DNA of 64,000 bases from Thermus aquaticus (GTDB lineage Bacteria > Deinococcota > Deinococci > Deinococcales > Thermaceae). How positions within the stretch are numbered: position 1 is the stretch's first letter; every line of letters starts with the position of its first letter. Below are positions 24,871 through 38,339 of this stretch, piece by piece. The notes under the pieces were generated by a model. It made no database searches, was not told where the DNA came from, and was given only the letters and a program-made list of their open reading frames with translations. The DNA is taken from assembly GCF_001280255.1 (NCBI RefSeq), contig NZ_LHCI01000106.1, positions 1,847,351-1,911,350 of the forward strand. Direction: 5' to 3'. The translations under genes and the position numbers were made by a program.

Positions 24871-25700
24871 ATCCGCTCAAAAGTCAAAGGCGGACCAGAG
24901 GCCCTTGTCCACGATGAGCTCCGCCAGTTCCCTCCCGCCCAGGATGCCGATCCGCAGGTTTTCCCGGTTCAGGTACTCCTCGGCTGCGCGGTAGGCCTCC
25001 TCGCTCACGTCCCCCGTGGTGATCACCAGGCCCATATCGGCCACCCCCGCCCGCAGGGCCTGGGCCAGCTGGTCCACCGCGTCCTTTCCCATGGGTTTTC
25101 CGGGCTGATAGAACTTGGCCTGGATGCCGACGGTGACCAGCAACCCGCCCATGAGTTGGAAACGGGCTATCACGTCCGCCCCCTGGTCGCTCCTTCGGGG
25201 GACCCACTTCGCCTCCACAGCTCCCACGGCCTGAGCCATCCTCTCCACGAGGGTTTCAAAGCGGTCGGGGTTCATGCGGCCTTGGGTGAGCTCCTGGCGC
25301 ACGGCCTCCACCATGCGGGCGCGAAGTTCCTGGGCCAGGTTGGGCGTTTCGCCCCGCTTGGCGTCCTCCAGGACCTTTTCAATGTGTTTCACCAGGTCGC
25401 TGGTGTCCAAGAGAGTCCCGCGGGCCTTCATCCGGCTCTGCAGGGCGGCCGAGGCCAGCTCGCGGGGGATGGGCTTCTTGTCGTTGAGCCAGCGGACGAG
25501 CCTGCGGTGGGCAGCGACGGGGTGGCTCTCGTCGTAGTAGGGGTCCCCCACCACCTCGGCCACGTAGAACTGGCCCCCCGAGGGAACCACCACGTAATCT
25601 CCTGGCTTCATCTCTTACCACCAGAGGGACATCGCGAAGTTGCGCGCCAAACGGTTGTTCTCAATTTTATAGGCGGCTTTCACCCGCTCGCGGAAATAGT

Positions 25701-25704
25701 AATA
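25701..25704. repeat. Target-site duplication, left copy (AATA)
   Basis: AATA directly outside the left inverted repeat of the insertion sequence; the matching copy is at 26619-26622. Collapsing the two restores a continuous reading frame across the junction. Confidence 0.65.
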
Positions 25705-26618
25705 CCTTCGTGTGCTACTTGACCCCAACCCCTGGGGTGTGAAAAAAGGGGGGTGCTATGCTTCCAGACCGGGAGCACCCCCTCTACTATCTTGACGCAG
25801 AAACCCTCCTCGTGGCCATCTACGTCTGGGTAGATGACGAGCTCAAGGCCCTTCAGACCCAAGGGTTCAAGCTCCCCCCGAAGCAAAGGCACCAGAAAGC
25901 CACCCTGGCTGAACTCCTGACCCTGGCCATTTTTCTCCTGCTGCAGGGCCAGGACCTGGCCAAAGGCTACCTGGCCGCCAAGACCACCCTGAGGGCCTAC
26001 TTCCCCTCCCTGCCCCACCTCTCCCGCTTTTATCGGGTCCTGCAAAAGGCCCAGGGGTTGTTGGCTCACCTGGCCATCCGCCTCGCCGGGGGGATGGGTC
26101 TCCTCCAGGTGGTGGACCTCAAACCCATCCCCCTGGCCCACGGCCACCGGGTCCACGGTCTCTCCCTCCCTGAAGCCGCTGTGGGCGTGGGGCCCCTGGG
26201 CGCGTTCGGCGGTTACGTGCTGATGCCGGTGATGAACGAGCGGGGCCTCTTTTTTCGCTGGGCCCTTCTCCCCGGAAATGCCCGGGAGACCTGGGGGAGG
26301 GACTTGGTGGCGGACCTCCCCGCGGTCTTGGGAGACCGGGGTTTTCGCTGGGTCCAGGGGGTCAAGACCCCACCCTATCGGGTCAGGGGAGGAAGGTTGG
26401 TGGAAACAGGGTGGAGAAGGTGGATGGGGAAGGTGCGCAACTGGATAGAGACGCGGTTCAGCGTGATGGTGCGGTCCTTGGGCCTTCACCGTATAGAAGC
26501 TCGGTCCTTTTGGGGCCTGGCGGCCCGGGTAAACCTGATCCTCTTGGTCCACAACCTCATTCGGAGCCGGGTCTTGCTCAGGATGGCCGGGGTGGAGCTA
26601 TGAGGTAGCACACGAAGG
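25705..26618 (+). mobile_element. Insertion sequence, 914 bp, IS982-like
   Basis: Bounded by perfect 14-bp inverted repeats: CCTTCGTGTGCTAC (25705-25718) and GTAGCACACGAAGG (26605-26618). It contains one DDE transposase and is flanked by a 4-base AATA duplication. It has inserted into the Mrr-like gene. The single-ORF size and DDE spacing suggest IS982 or a related family; this is a guess from memory. Confidence 0.85.
25758..26603 (+). CDS. DDE transposase of the insertion sequence
   Basis: 281 residues, apparently intact. The catalytic acidic residues are likely Asp120 (LLQVVDLKPIP), Asp193 (VLGDRGFRW) and Glu231 (RNWIETRFSVM), the last within the W-I-E-x-x-F pattern common to IS4/IS5/IS982-type enzymes. 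The N-terminal half is helical (TLLVAIYVWVDDELKAL onward) and presumably binds the inverted repeats. AAGGGGGG sits before the ATG. The stop is 1 base before the right inverted repeat. Base composition is a little lower in GC than the host genes. Confidence 0.88.
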   Translation: MLPDREHPLYYLDAETLLVAIYVWVDDELKALQTQGFKLPPKQRHQKATLAELLTLAIFLLLQGQDLAKGYLAAKTTLRAYFPSLPHLSRFYRVLQKAQGLLAHLAIRLAGGMGLLQVVDLKPIPLAHGHRVHGLSLPEAAVGVGPLGAFGGYVLMPVMNERGLFFRWALLPGNARETWGRDLVADLPAVLGDRGFRWVQGVKTPPYRVRGGRLVETGWRRWMGKVRNWIETRFSVMVRSLGLHRIEARSFWGLAARVNLILLVHNLIRSRVLLRMAGVEL

Positions 26619-26754
26619 AATAGCTCAGGCCCTCTGCCAATAGGCCCTTAACCTTTTTCCACCCCACGAAGATCTCGTCCTTCTCCAGGGCCTCCTGGGT
26701 CAAGTCCTGTTCCAGGGGGGCCAGCCGCAGAATAAAAACGTTCCTGCCTTCCAT

Positions 26755-27022
26755 TCTCGCCCACCTCTCTCCGTCCCTTTTCCCTAAACCCTTTCTCCCC
26801 TAACGCCTTTCCCGGGCCAAGGTAAGGGCCGTCATGTTGCTTGCATCTTGCCCCCTAGGGGAGGCCCTACCGCCCCGGTTGCCGGGCTCCCACGCCCGCG
26901 GGATTGATGCCGCCCCGGCCTCCCCGCCGCACGGCATCCCGGTCGCCAAAGACCGCATCCGCATGGACGGCCCACGGGGTCGGGTGGCCACCTCCCTCAC
27001 TCTACCCAACCCTCTAAGGTGC
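26755..27022. other. Intergenic stretch without a recognised gene
   Basis: About 270 bases between the disrupted Mrr-like gene and the aconitase promoter. Open frames exist on both strands (plus from 26834, minus 26800-27009), but they mirror each other, lack ribosome-binding sites and resemble no protein I know. There are short palindromes such as CCCCTAGGGG (about 26861) and a C/T-rich tract at 26760-26805. It may hold a small RNA or a decayed element. I see no riboswitch consensus. Confidence 0.4.
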
Positions 27023-27028
27023 TATAGT
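27020..27028 (+). promoter_or_regulatory. Extended -10 promoter of aconitase
   Basis: TGCTATAGT: the TG-n-TATAGT form of an extended -10 (TATAGT at 27023-27028). No good -35 is visible 17 bases upstream. It leaves a leader of about 85 bases before the acnA start. Confidence 0.5.
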
Positions 27029-27122
27029 GGGAAGCGCCGGGGCGGGCGCCCCCCCTCGGAGCCAGACTTCCCCCTAAAAGTAAGCGTCCCTTTTCCCCAT
27101 GGGGGAAGGGAAAGGAGCGGGC

Positions 27123-29828
<2,706 letters not shown>

Positions 29829-29834
29829 AGGCCG

Positions 29835-29861
29835 AGGCCCCGGGGGCTTCCCGGGGCCTTT
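29835..29861 (+). terminator. Aconitase terminator hairpin
   Basis: Ten-base stem AGGCCCCGGG/CCCGGGGCCT with loop ggctt, followed by TTT, directly after the acnA stop. Confidence 0.7.
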
Positions 29862-29896
29862 GGGGTCCCCGCTGTGGCGAAGGCCACGGCGGGGTA
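29862..29896 (-). repeat. 35-bp palindromic repeat, copy 2 (inverted)
   Basis: On the minus strand it starts TACCCCGCC and ends GGACCCC, the same layout as copies 1 and 3, with loop CTTCG-like instead of AAAA. It lies between the acnA terminator and the end of the ATPase operon. On the plus strand it is followed by TATTTT, so it may also stop acnA readthrough. Confidence 0.75.
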
Positions 29897-29898
29897 TT

Positions 29899-30564
29899 TT
29901 AAAGCCCGGCCCCGATCTCCAGGTGGGGGTTCGGGCGGCCTCCTTCCTCCGCCTCCCGGGCCTCAATCTTGCCCTTGATGCGCTTGAGGCGGAAGGTGTC
30001 CTCCCTTTCCCTCTGCTCCAGGACCTGCTGGATGAAGCGGATCTGCCCCCTAATCCCCGGAATCACCACCTGCTCCAGGGCGTTCACCCGCCGGGTGGTC
30101 TTCTTGATCTCCTCGCCGATCTTCTTGAGGCGGGTCTCGGTGTTGGCCACCTGGACCAAAGCCTCGGCGTAGCGGCGGAAGGCCTTCTGGGCCTCGAGGG
30201 TGTAGGCGGGGGTGCCCACGGGGGAAAGAAGGACCTCGGGGAAGGTGGCCTTGAGCCTAGGCACCTTGCTTCCCCAGACGTTTTCCACCTCCGCCTCCAC
30301 CCCCTCCACCGGGGGGACGCCCAGGCTGGCCCCGGCCACCGCCTCGGGGCCGTCAAAGGCCTGGGCCAGAAGCAGGGCGGCGTAGGCCTCCTTGGCGGCC
30401 TGGTTCAGGGCCTTCCTGGCCTCCAAGGCCTCCCGCACCAGGCCGAAGAACTCGGCCACCAGGGCGTCCCGCTTCTTCTTTAAGAGGTCCACCCCCTTCT
30501 GCGCCAGGCGGAGCTGCCCCCGCCTTTGCAGAAGGTTCATCCGGGTGGGACTGACCTGGCTCAT
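29899..30564 (-). CDS. atpD: V/A-type ATP synthase subunit D (central shaft)
   Basis: Rotor shaft that turns inside the A3B3 head. 221 residues, mostly helical, with long N- and C-terminal coiled-coil helices (NLLQRRGQLRLAQKGVDLLKKKRDALVAEF and RRVNALEQVVIPGIRGQIRFIQQVLEQREREDTFRLK) as in family members. It is the last gene of the operon, 10 bases after the subunit B stop. The C-terminal tail from about residue 205 is variable (EEGGRPNPHLEIGAGL). Confidence 0.95.
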   Translation of the reverse strand: MSQVSPTRMNLLQRRGQLRLAQKGVDLLKKKRDALVAEFFGLVREALEARKALNQAAKEAYAALLLAQAFDGPEAVAGASLGVPPVEGVEAEVENVWGSKVPRLKATFPEVLLSPVGTPAYTLEAQKAFRRYAEALVQVANTETRLKKIGEEIKKTTRRVNALEQVVIPGIRGQIRFIQQVLEQREREDTFRLKRIKGKIEAREAEEGGRPNPHLEIGAGL

Positions 30565-30574
30565 CTACCCCCCT

Positions 30575-32011
30575 TTAGTCCAGGGCCTGGGGCGCGCCCC
30601 AGATCTCCTCCAGCTTCTGCCCGTAGTACTTGCCGATGTGGTCCCTAGAGATCCGCTTGAGCTCGCCCTGGGGAAGCATGGAGAGGAGGGCCCAGGCGAT
30701 CTGCAAGCTCTCCTCAATGGAGCGGTTCTGCTGGCCCTGGTTGATGAAGTGCTTCTCAAAGGCATCGGCGAACTGCAGGTAGCGGCGGTCGTTCTCCGTG
30801 AGGGCATCCTCGCCGATGATGGCCACCAGCTTGCGGATGTCCACGCCGTTGGCGTAGGCGGAGTAGAGCTGGTCGGAGACCTGCTTGTGGTCCTCCCGGG
30901 TCTTGCCCTTGCCCACGCCGTTGTTCATGAGCCGGGAGAGGGAGGGCAGGGGGTCAATGGGCGGGTAGATGCCCTTGCGGTGCAGCTCCCGGGAGAGCTG
31001 GATCTGCCCCTCGGTGATGTAGCCCGTGAGGTCGGGGATGGGGTGGGTGCGGTCGTCGTCGGGCATGGAGAGGATGGGGATCTGGGTCACCGAGCCCTTC
31101 TTGCCCTGCACCACCCCGGCCCGCTCGTAGATGGTGGCCAGGTCGGTGTACATGTAGCCGGGGTAGCCGCGGCGGCCGGGGATCTCCTCGCGGCTGGCCC
31201 CGATCTCCCGCAGGGCCTCGCAGTAGTTGGTCATGTCGGTGAGGATGACCAGGACGTGGTAGTCATGCTCAAAGGCCAGGTACTCGGCCACGGTGAGGGC
31301 CATGCGGGGGGTGAGGATCCTTTCAATGGTGGGGTCGTCGGCCTTGTTGAGGAAGAGGACCGAGCGGCTAAGGGCCCCCGTGCGCTCAAACTCCTGGATG
31401 AAGTAGGAGAGCTCCCGCTGGGTGATGCCCATGGCGGCGAAGACCACGGCGAAGGGCTCCTCCTTCTCTCCCTCCCCGGAGAGGTCGGGGCGCACCGTGG
31501 CCTGGCGGGCGATCTGGGCGGCGATCTCGTTGGCGGGGAGGCCCGAGCCGGAGAAGATGGGGAGCTTCTGCCCCCGCACCAGGGTGTTCATGACGTCAAT
31601 GGTGGAGATGCCCGTCTGGATGAACTCCTCCGGCTTCCTGCGGGCCACGGGGTTCAGGGGCAGGCCCACGATGGGCAGGCGCTTCTCCGGGGTGATGGGG
31701 GGAAGGCCGTCAATGGGCTTACCGATGCCGTTGAAGCGCCGCCCCAGCATCTCCTTGGAAACCCCAAGCCGGGCCACGTCCTCCACCAGGCTGACGCTGG
31801 TGGTGGCCAGGTCCAGGCCCGTGGTCTCCTCAAACACCTGGATGACGGCGTACTCCTCGGAGACCTCAATGACCTGCCCGCCGCGGACGCGCCCGGTGCC
31901 GTCCTTGATGTCCACGATGGCCCCGTAGGCCAGGTCCTTGGCGTTCTCCACGAAGAGCAGGGGCCCCGAGATGTAGGTGACGCCGGTGTACTCCTTCTTC
32001 AAGAGGTCCAT
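30575..32011 (-). CDS. atpB: V/A-type ATP synthase subunit B (non-catalytic head subunit)
   Basis: Alternates with subunit A in the hexameric head. 478 residues. The nucleotide-binding loop is replaced by [17 protein letters not shown], with no GKT, as expected for the non-catalytic B subunit. [12 protein letters not shown] and [21 protein letters not shown] are standard B-subunit blocks. The N-terminal beta-barrel ([23 protein letters not shown]) is complete. It starts 11 bases after the subunit A stop with GGAGG upstream. Confidence 0.97.
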   Translation of the reverse strand: MDLLKKEYTGVTYISGPLLFVENAKDLAYGAIVDIKDGTGRVRGGQVIEVSEEYAVIQVFEETTGLDLATTSVSLVEDVARLGVSKEMLGRRFNGIGKPIDGLPPITPEKRLPIVGLPLNPVARRKPEEFIQTGISTIDVMNTLVRGQKLPIFSGSGLPANEIAAQIARQATVRPDLSGEGEKEEPFAVVFAAMGITQRELSYFIQEFERTGALSRSVLFLNKADDPTIERILTPRMALTVAEYLAFEHDYHVLVILTDMTNYCEALREIGASREEIPGRRGYPGYMYTDLATIYERAGVVQGKKGSVTQIPILSMPDDDRTHPIPDLTGYITEGQIQLSRELHRKGIYPPIDPLPSLSRLMNNGVGKGKTREDHKQVSDQLYSAYANGVDIRKLVAIIGEDALTENDRRYLQFADAFEKHFINQGQQNRSIEESLQIAWALLSMLPQGELKRISRDHIGKYYGQKLEEIWGAPQALD

Positions 32012-32022
32012 GCTTCACCTCC

Positions 32023-33759
<1,737 letters not shown>

Positions 33760-33771
33760 CTTCCCTCCATT

Positions 33772-34092
33772 CTACAGCTTGATGTCAAAGCCGATGGTCC
33801 TGCGCACCAGTTCCCGCATGTACCCTTCCACGTCGGGGTTCTGGAAGGCCTCCTTTAGGCCCGCTATGGGGAGCAGGACGGGGAGGTCCTTCCCCCGCAT
33901 AAGCCGCTCCACCGCCTTCTCGGGCTCGGGGAGGAGGCCTCCGTCCACGGCCACCAGGGCGTACCCGCCCTTTTGCACAAGCTCCTCCAGCTTGGCCCTG
34001 GCCTCCTCAGCGGTGCGGGCGGCGTGGGCCTCGAGGCCCGAAAGCCTGAACCCCTGGGCGGACTCGGGATCGGCGATCACGGCGATCCTCAT
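33772..34092 (-). CDS. atpF: V/A-type ATP synthase subunit F
   Basis: Small rotor subunit that binds the shaft D and modulates activity. 106 residues with the family start MRIAVIADPESAQGFRLSGLEAHAART and a Rossmann-like alternation of strands and helices. It overlaps the subunit C stop by 4 bases (ATGA). Confidence 0.93.
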   Translation of the reverse strand: MRIAVIADPESAQGFRLSGLEAHAARTAEEARAKLEELVQKGGYALVAVDGGLLPEPEKAVERLMRGKDLPVLLPIAGLKEAFQNPDVEGYMRELVRRTIGFDIKL

Positions 34093-35060
34093 GCGCAGGT
34101 CACCTCCTCCTCCACCAGCTCCTTGGGCAGGCCAAAGTAGGCCCGCCGGGCGAGAAGCCTAAGGCGCATGGCCTCCCACTCCCGCTCCTTCACGTAGGCC
34201 AGCACCAGCCCCGCCCCCAGGGGATCGGCGGTCCCCTTCCTGGCTTCCTTAAGGAGAAGGCAGCGGAGCCTCCTTTCCAGCTCCTTCAGCTCCCGCACCC
34301 CGGAAAGCCCCGCCAAGGGGGTGCCGGAAAGCTCGTCCAAGGCGGCGTAGTCCCCCTCCAGGAGGCGGGCGAAGCGGAGGCGGTCCACGAAACGCCCCCC
34401 GCGGATGAAGAGGGCCTCGGGGTTCGCCTCCTGCCCCATGAGCTTGAAGGCGGTCCTTAGGTTCTCGGCGTCCACCTCCAGGGAGAGGTAGTCCCGAAGG
34501 GCGGGCTCCTCAAGGACCTTGGCCCCCTTGGCCACGTCCTCAAAGAAGCGCTTGGCGAGAAGGGCCTCCACCCGGGCCGGGTCCTGGGTCTCCCGCAAAA
34601 CGGCCCTCAGGGCCCTGGCCAGGGGGTGGCCGGGCACGGAGAGGACCTGGGCCATCCCCGCCAGGTCCTGGGCCTCGTAGGCCTGCCGCCAGAGCTCCTC
34701 CTTGATGGTGCCGGGAAGGAGGGGAACCTCCTCAAAGGGGCGGCCCGTGGCCTTGGCCCTTAGGAGGGCCTGAAGGTTGGCGAGGTCCTGGCGCAGGAGG
34801 AGAAAACGCACCGCCTCCCTGGCCTCCCCGGTCACCAAGCGGGGAAGGTCCCCCACCAGCCTGGCCTGGGCCTGGGCGATGGCCCGGTCCACCTCGGAAA
34901 GCCCCTGCCCGGCCAGGTCCTGGCCGTAGGCGCTCTCCGAGAGGAGGCGGAGGAAGTCGGGGAAAGAGAGGTCCAGGGCCTCCTGGAAGAAGCTCTCCTT
35001 GAGGAGGGTGCCCCGCCTGGCCCGCACCCGGGCGTTCAGGTAGCCGAAGTCGTCCGCCAT
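34089..35060 (-). CDS. atpC: V/A-type ATP synthase subunit C
   Basis: Funnel-shaped subunit joining the shaft to the membrane c-ring. 323 residues, almost entirely helical, in three related segments of about 105 residues, as in the known Thermus protein. Motifs include the start MADDFGYLNARVRARRGTLL and YLSLEVDAENLRTAFKLM. It starts 3 bases after the subunit E stop, so translation is coupled. Confidence 0.94.
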   Translation of the reverse strand: MADDFGYLNARVRARRGTLLKESFFQEALDLSFPDFLRLLSESAYGQDLAGQGLSEVDRAIAQAQARLVGDLPRLVTGEAREAVRFLLLRQDLANLQALLRAKATGRPFEEVPLLPGTIKEELWRQAYEAQDLAGMAQVLSVPGHPLARALRAVLRETQDPARVEALLAKRFFEDVAKGAKVLEEPALRDYLSLEVDAENLRTAFKLMGQEANPEALFIRGGRFVDRLRFARLLEGDYAALDELSGTPLAGLSGVRELKELERRLRCLLLKEARKGTADPLGAGLVLAYVKEREWEAMRLRLLARRAYFGLPKELVEEEVTCA

Positions 35061-35063
35061 GGC

Positions 35064-35630
35064 CTAGCCCCAAAGCGCCTGGGCCACCTTGGAGGAGAGG
35101 GCGTCCCAGGCCCTTTCCAGGCGGCTTTCCAGGGCGTTTTCCACCTGGGTCTTGCCCCCCTGGCCCACGGCCCGCACCCCCAGGCGCAGGGCGGGATCGG
35201 GCAAGAGCTTGAGCCCCCGCTCCTGGGCCAGGGCCTCGAGGTGGGGCAGGTTCTCCGGGTGCGTGGCCAGGGCCTCGGGCTCCGCCAGGGCGGAGAGGGC
35301 CTCCAAGGCCAGCTTCCGCACCACCTCGGGCCACTCGGGCTTATGGGGAAGGGCCTTCAGGGCCTCGAGGGCCTTGGCCTTGAGCTCGGAGAGCACCTCC
35401 CCCTTGGCCTGGGCCCGGGCGGTGGAGAGGAGGAGCTCCCCGGCGCTCTCCGACCGGCGTAGGGCGGCCTGGAAAGCGGCCTCCAGAGCCCGCCTTTTCC
35501 CTTCCAGCAGGGCCTTGGCCCTGGCCTCGGCCTCGGCCTTCAGGCCCTCCGCCTTGGCCCTGGCCTCGGAGAGGATGGCCTGGATCTCCGCCTCCACCTC
35601 CTGGCTCAGAATGGCTTCCAGTTTGGACAT
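35064..35630 (-). CDS. atpE: V/A-type ATP synthase subunit E (peripheral stalk)
   Basis: Pairs with subunit G to form the outer stalk that prevents the head from turning. 188 residues: an N-terminal coiled coil (about 1-80, long runs of Ala, Glu, Lys and Arg) and a C-terminal globular domain that holds the A/B head (LRLGVRAVGQGGKTQVENALESRLERAWDALSSKVAQ). AGGGGGGATC precedes the ATG. Confidence 0.94.
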   Translation of the reverse strand: MSKLEAILSQEVEAEIQAILSEARAKAEGLKAEAEARAKALLEGKRRALEAAFQAALRRSESAGELLLSTARAQAKGEVLSELKAKALEALKALPHKPEWPEVVRKLALEALSALAEPEALATHPENLPHLEALAQERGLKLLPDPALRLGVRAVGQGGKTQVENALESRLERAWDALSSKVAQALWG

Positions 35631-35686
35631 GATCCCCCCTTTGGGAAAGGGCCAAGCCCTGGGAAGGGCCTGGCCCCAGAAGCCCC

Positions 35687-35986
35687 TTAGAGCTTGCCGT
35701 TCAGGATGAAGGCGATGAGCAGGCCGAAGATCACCAGGGTCTCGGGCAGGAGGAGGAAGATCAGGGCCGTACCGAAGTTGCCCCGGTCCTCGGCGATGGC
35801 CCCCACGCCCGCCGCACCGATGCGGGCCTGGGCCACGCCCGTGCCCAAAGCGGCTAGGCCCACGGCCAGGCCCATGCCCACGGCGATGAGGCCCCGGTCA
35901 AGGCCCCCGGAGGCCGCCGCCTCCTCCGCCGCCAACGCCAGAGCGCCGAAAACCGCCACCAGAACCAAAACCAGAAGCTTCTTCAT
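35687..35986 (-). CDS. atpL: V/A-type ATP synthase proteolipid (rotor ring subunit L/K)
   Basis: Membrane ring subunit that carries protons. 99 residues with an N-terminal signal-like segment (1-19, MKKLLVLVLVAVFGALALA) and two membrane helices joined by a polar loop (IAEDRGNFG). The proton-binding Glu82 lies in LLLPETLVIFGLL; removing the first 19 residues makes it Glu63, the position I recall for the T. thermophilus protein. Single-hairpin form, not the duplicated eukaryotic type. Confidence 0.95.
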   Translation of the reverse strand: MKKLLVLVLVAVFGALALAAEEAAASGGLDRGLIAVGMGLAVGLAALGTGVAQARIGAAGVGAIAEDRGNFGTALIFLLLPETLVIFGLLIAFILNGKL

Positions 35987-35998
35987 CTCTTTCCCTCC

Positions 35999-37948
35999 CT
36001 AGTGCGTCTCGCGGACGCTTTTGAACGGCCGGTAAGGCCTGCCGTTCTCCTCGTAGAAGCCGAACTTGGTGAAGAACTCCACCCAGATGAGACGGATGGG
36101 CTGGAGCATGTGCCCTAAGGTGGTGAGGAGGAGGATGAGGAGGTGCAAAAGCCCCGCCACCACGATGCCCAGGAGCACGCCCACAAGCCCGAGTTTATCC
36201 GCTATGGCGAAGCCCACGTCGGTGAGAAGCCCCGCCAGAATCCCTCCGGCGGCCCCCACGGCGTAGATACGGATGTGGGAGAGGATGTGCCCCGCCTGGG
36301 TGAAGATCTCCGGAACCATGAGCCAGTTGCGGCTCGTGACCACGGCCAGCAAGAAGACCGCAAAGCCCAGGTACATGAGGGCGGAAAGCCACCCCGCCTG
36401 CAGGTTCCCCAGGTAGGAGGCGGCCAGGGCCAGGATGCCCAAGAGGCCTCCCAGGTAGCCCACGCCCTCCCAGAAGTGGCCCATATGCCGGTGCTTGAGG
36501 CCCAGGTAAGCCCGAAGGACGAAGCCGGCGAAGACCAGGACCACGCCGAAGGCCACGGAGAGGAGGATGAGGAGGTTGGCCGTCTTGGCGGTGTCAATGC
36601 GGTGGATGAGGATGGGGATGAGGCCCGGGTGCTCGGGGGTGGCGAAGACCCCTAGGTGCTCCAGGAAGGTGCCGAAGAACTCCCCGTAGATGAGGCCCCA
36701 GACCACGGTCCAGAAGACCATCCAGTTCAGGATGTAGACCAGCTTGGAAAGAACCGGGGGCTTCAGCTTGAGAGCGAAGAGGCCGATGACCAGGGGCTCG
36801 TTCCGCTTCACGTAGCCGGAAAGCCACCGCCCCACCAGGTAGAAGAGGAGGGCGTAGCCGATGTCCCCCACGATCATCCCGAACCAGAAGGGGAAGAAGA
36901 TGGGGACCACCGGGGTGGGGTCAATGCTGCCGTACCTGGGGGTGTTGAGGAAGCTCACCAGAAGCTCAAAGGGCCTGACCCAGGGGGGGTTGTCCAGGGT
37001 CACGGGGATGCGGTCGGCCTCGTGGTGCTCGTCCACGGGCTCAAAGGCGTAGACCACCTGGCCCTGGTGGCGGGCCAGGGCCTCCTCCACCTTGGGCTTG
37101 GCCTTCACCGGGACGTAGCCCAGAAGGCCGAAGCCGAAGCGGCCCGAGGCCAGCTCCTCCAGGGCCTTGAGCCGGGCCACCTCGTCCTTGGCCCGGGTCC
37201 AGAGGCTCCGCAGGGTGGAGGCGGCCTCCTGGGCCAGCTTGAAGAGGGCCTGCCGCACCTCGGATAGCTCCCTAGGGGCGGCCTCGGCCCGCTCCTTGAG
37301 CTTCTTGGCCGCCTGGGAAAGGGGAAGGTCCCAAGGAAGCCGGAGTTCGGCCATCCCCGCCCGGGAAAGGGCCGCCTTGGCCGCCTCCTGGTCCCGGCGG
37401 TGGACCACGAGGAGGGCGGCGAGCCCCTTGCTGTAGGGCTCCGTGGCCAGGAGGAAGCGGTCCTCCAGGGCCTTTTTCAGGGACTCCTCCACCAGGGGGA
37501 GCTCCTTCTCCGTGAGGAGGAAGGGCATGACCCGGAAGAAGGGGCTTTCGTCCAGGCCGTGGGCCATCCCGGAAAGCTTCTCCAGGGGCTCCAGGTAGGC
37601 CTGGGCCAGGGAAAGCTCCTCTTCCAGCTCCTGGCGCTGGCGGGTGAGGCCCTCGGCGTGGCCCTGGATGGGGGCGAGGGCCCTCTCGGCCGCCTCGAGG
37701 CCCTCGGGGAAAGGCCTTGCCGGCTCGGGCTCCTGGCCCAGGAGGGCCAGGGTGTGCTCGGCCCCGGCGGCCACCCCTTCCCAGCGCCTCAGCTCCTCCC
37801 GCTCCTCGGGGGAAAGCCGGTACTCGGAAAGGGCCTCCACCCTGAGGGTCTCCAGGTGGACCACCCCCGCCTGCTGCAGGCTCTGGAGAAGCTCCTTGGC
37901 CCGGCCCTTGGGCCCGGCCAGGACCAGCTTCTCCATGGGGGCGATCAC
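35999..37948 (-). CDS. atpI: V/A-type ATP synthase subunit I (stator membrane subunit)
   Basis: Stator protein that forms the proton half-channels beside the ring. 649 residues: a cytoplasmic N-terminal half with two coiled-coil stretches (about 90-130 and 215-270) and eight membrane helices in the C-terminal half. The functional region near the end contains the expected arginines and glutamates (GLLHLLILLLTTLGHMLQPIRLIWVEFFTKFGFYEENGRPYRPF). GTG start overlapping the subunit G stop by 4 bases. Confidence 0.95.
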   Translation of the reverse strand: MIAPMEKLVLAGPKGRAKELLQSLQQAGVVHLETLRVEALSEYRLSPEEREELRRWEGVAAGAEHTLALLGQEPEPARPFPEGLEAAERALAPIQGHAEGLTRQRQELEEELSLAQAYLEPLEKLSGMAHGLDESPFFRVMPFLLTEKELPLVEESLKKALEDRFLLATEPYSKGLAALLVVHRRDQEAAKAALSRAGMAELRLPWDLPLSQAAKKLKERAEAAPRELSEVRQALFKLAQEAASTLRSLWTRAKDEVARLKALEELASGRFGFGLLGYVPVKAKPKVEEALARHQGQVVYAFEPVDEHHEADRIPVTLDNPPWVRPFELLVSFLNTPRYGSIDPTPVVPIFFPFWFGMIVGDIGYALLFYLVGRWLSGYVKRNEPLVIGLFALKLKPPVLSKLVYILNWMVFWTVVWGLIYGEFFGTFLEHLGVFATPEHPGLIPILIHRIDTAKTANLLILLSVAFGVVLVFAGFVLRAYLGLKHRHMGHFWEGVGYLGGLLGILALAASYLGNLQAGWLSALMYLGFAVFLLAVVTSRNWLMVPEIFTQAGHILSHIRIYAVGAAGGILAGLLTDVGFAIADKLGLVGVLLGIVVAGLLHLLILLLTTLGHMLQPIRLIWVEFFTKFGFYEENGRPYRPFKSVRETH

Positions 37949-38259
37949 GGCAGGACCTCCTTCAGCACCAGGGCCAGGGCCTCCTCCAGGCGGGGCCCGG
38001 CCTTCTCCCTGACCGCCTTGGCCTCGGCCTCCGCCTGAGCCCGGTAGCGGGCCAGGATGGCCTCGGTCCCCTGGGCCTCCTTCTCGCGGTACTGGGCCTC
38101 CAGGGCCTTGGCCTTGGCCTCGGCCTCCTCCAGAAGGGCCCTAGCCTCGGCCTCCGCCCGCTTGAGGAGCTCCTCCGCCTCCTTCTTGGCGGCCTCGAGG
38201 CGGGCCAGGAGCTCCTTCTCCTTCTCCGCTAGGCTCTTTATAAGTCCCAGGCCTCCCAT
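37945..38259 (-). CDS. atpG: V/A-type ATP synthase subunit G (peripheral stalk)
   Basis: Coiled-coil partner of subunit E. 104 residues, nearly all heptad-like runs of Glu, Ala, Lys and Leu (LLARLEAAKKEAEELLKRAE). First gene of the nine-gene operon G-I-L-E-C-F-A-B-D, the order known in Thermus. GGAGGGGCG lies before the ATG. The mRNA leader is about 40 bases from the predicted promoter. Confidence 0.93.
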   Translation of the reverse strand: MGGLGLIKSLAEKEKELLARLEAAKKEAEELLKRAEAEARALLEEAEAKAKALEAQYREKEAQGTEAILARYRAQAEAEAKAVREKAGPRLEEALALVLKEVLP

Positions 38260-38304
38260 CGCCCCTCCCTATGTGAAAAGATGCGCAAACCGCACTCGCC
38301 GGCC

Positions 38305-38333
38305 ATGATACCGGCTTCCGGGGCAAGCGTCAA
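38305..38333 (-). promoter_or_regulatory. V/A-ATPase operon promoter
   Basis: Minus strand: -35 TTGACG (38328-38333), exact 17-base spacer, -10 TATCAT (38305-38310). It lies about 46 bases before the subunit G start. The 22-bp palindrome is 6 bases upstream of the -35. Confidence 0.75.
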
Positions 38334-38339
38334 CCGACC

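Larger units (their letters stand above)
24877..26754 (-). pseudogene. Mrr-like restriction endonuclease, split by an insertion sequence
   Basis: The main piece (24877-25611, 244 residues from MKPGDYVVVP) holds a PD-(D/E)XK Mrr domain: Glu119 (RFETLVERM), Asp146 (QGADVIARF) and Gln164-Ala-Lys166 (GIQAKF). The 5' piece lies beyond the IS. An ATG at 26754 opens MEGRNVFILRLAP, and removing the IS plus one AATA copy joins it in frame to YYYFRERVKAAYKIENNR. An in-frame TAA at 25615-25617, just before the MKPGD piece, remains even after excision, so the gene has two lesions. The intact gene probably restricted modified DNA. The C-terminal piece could still be translated alone from its own ATG. Confidence 0.8.
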
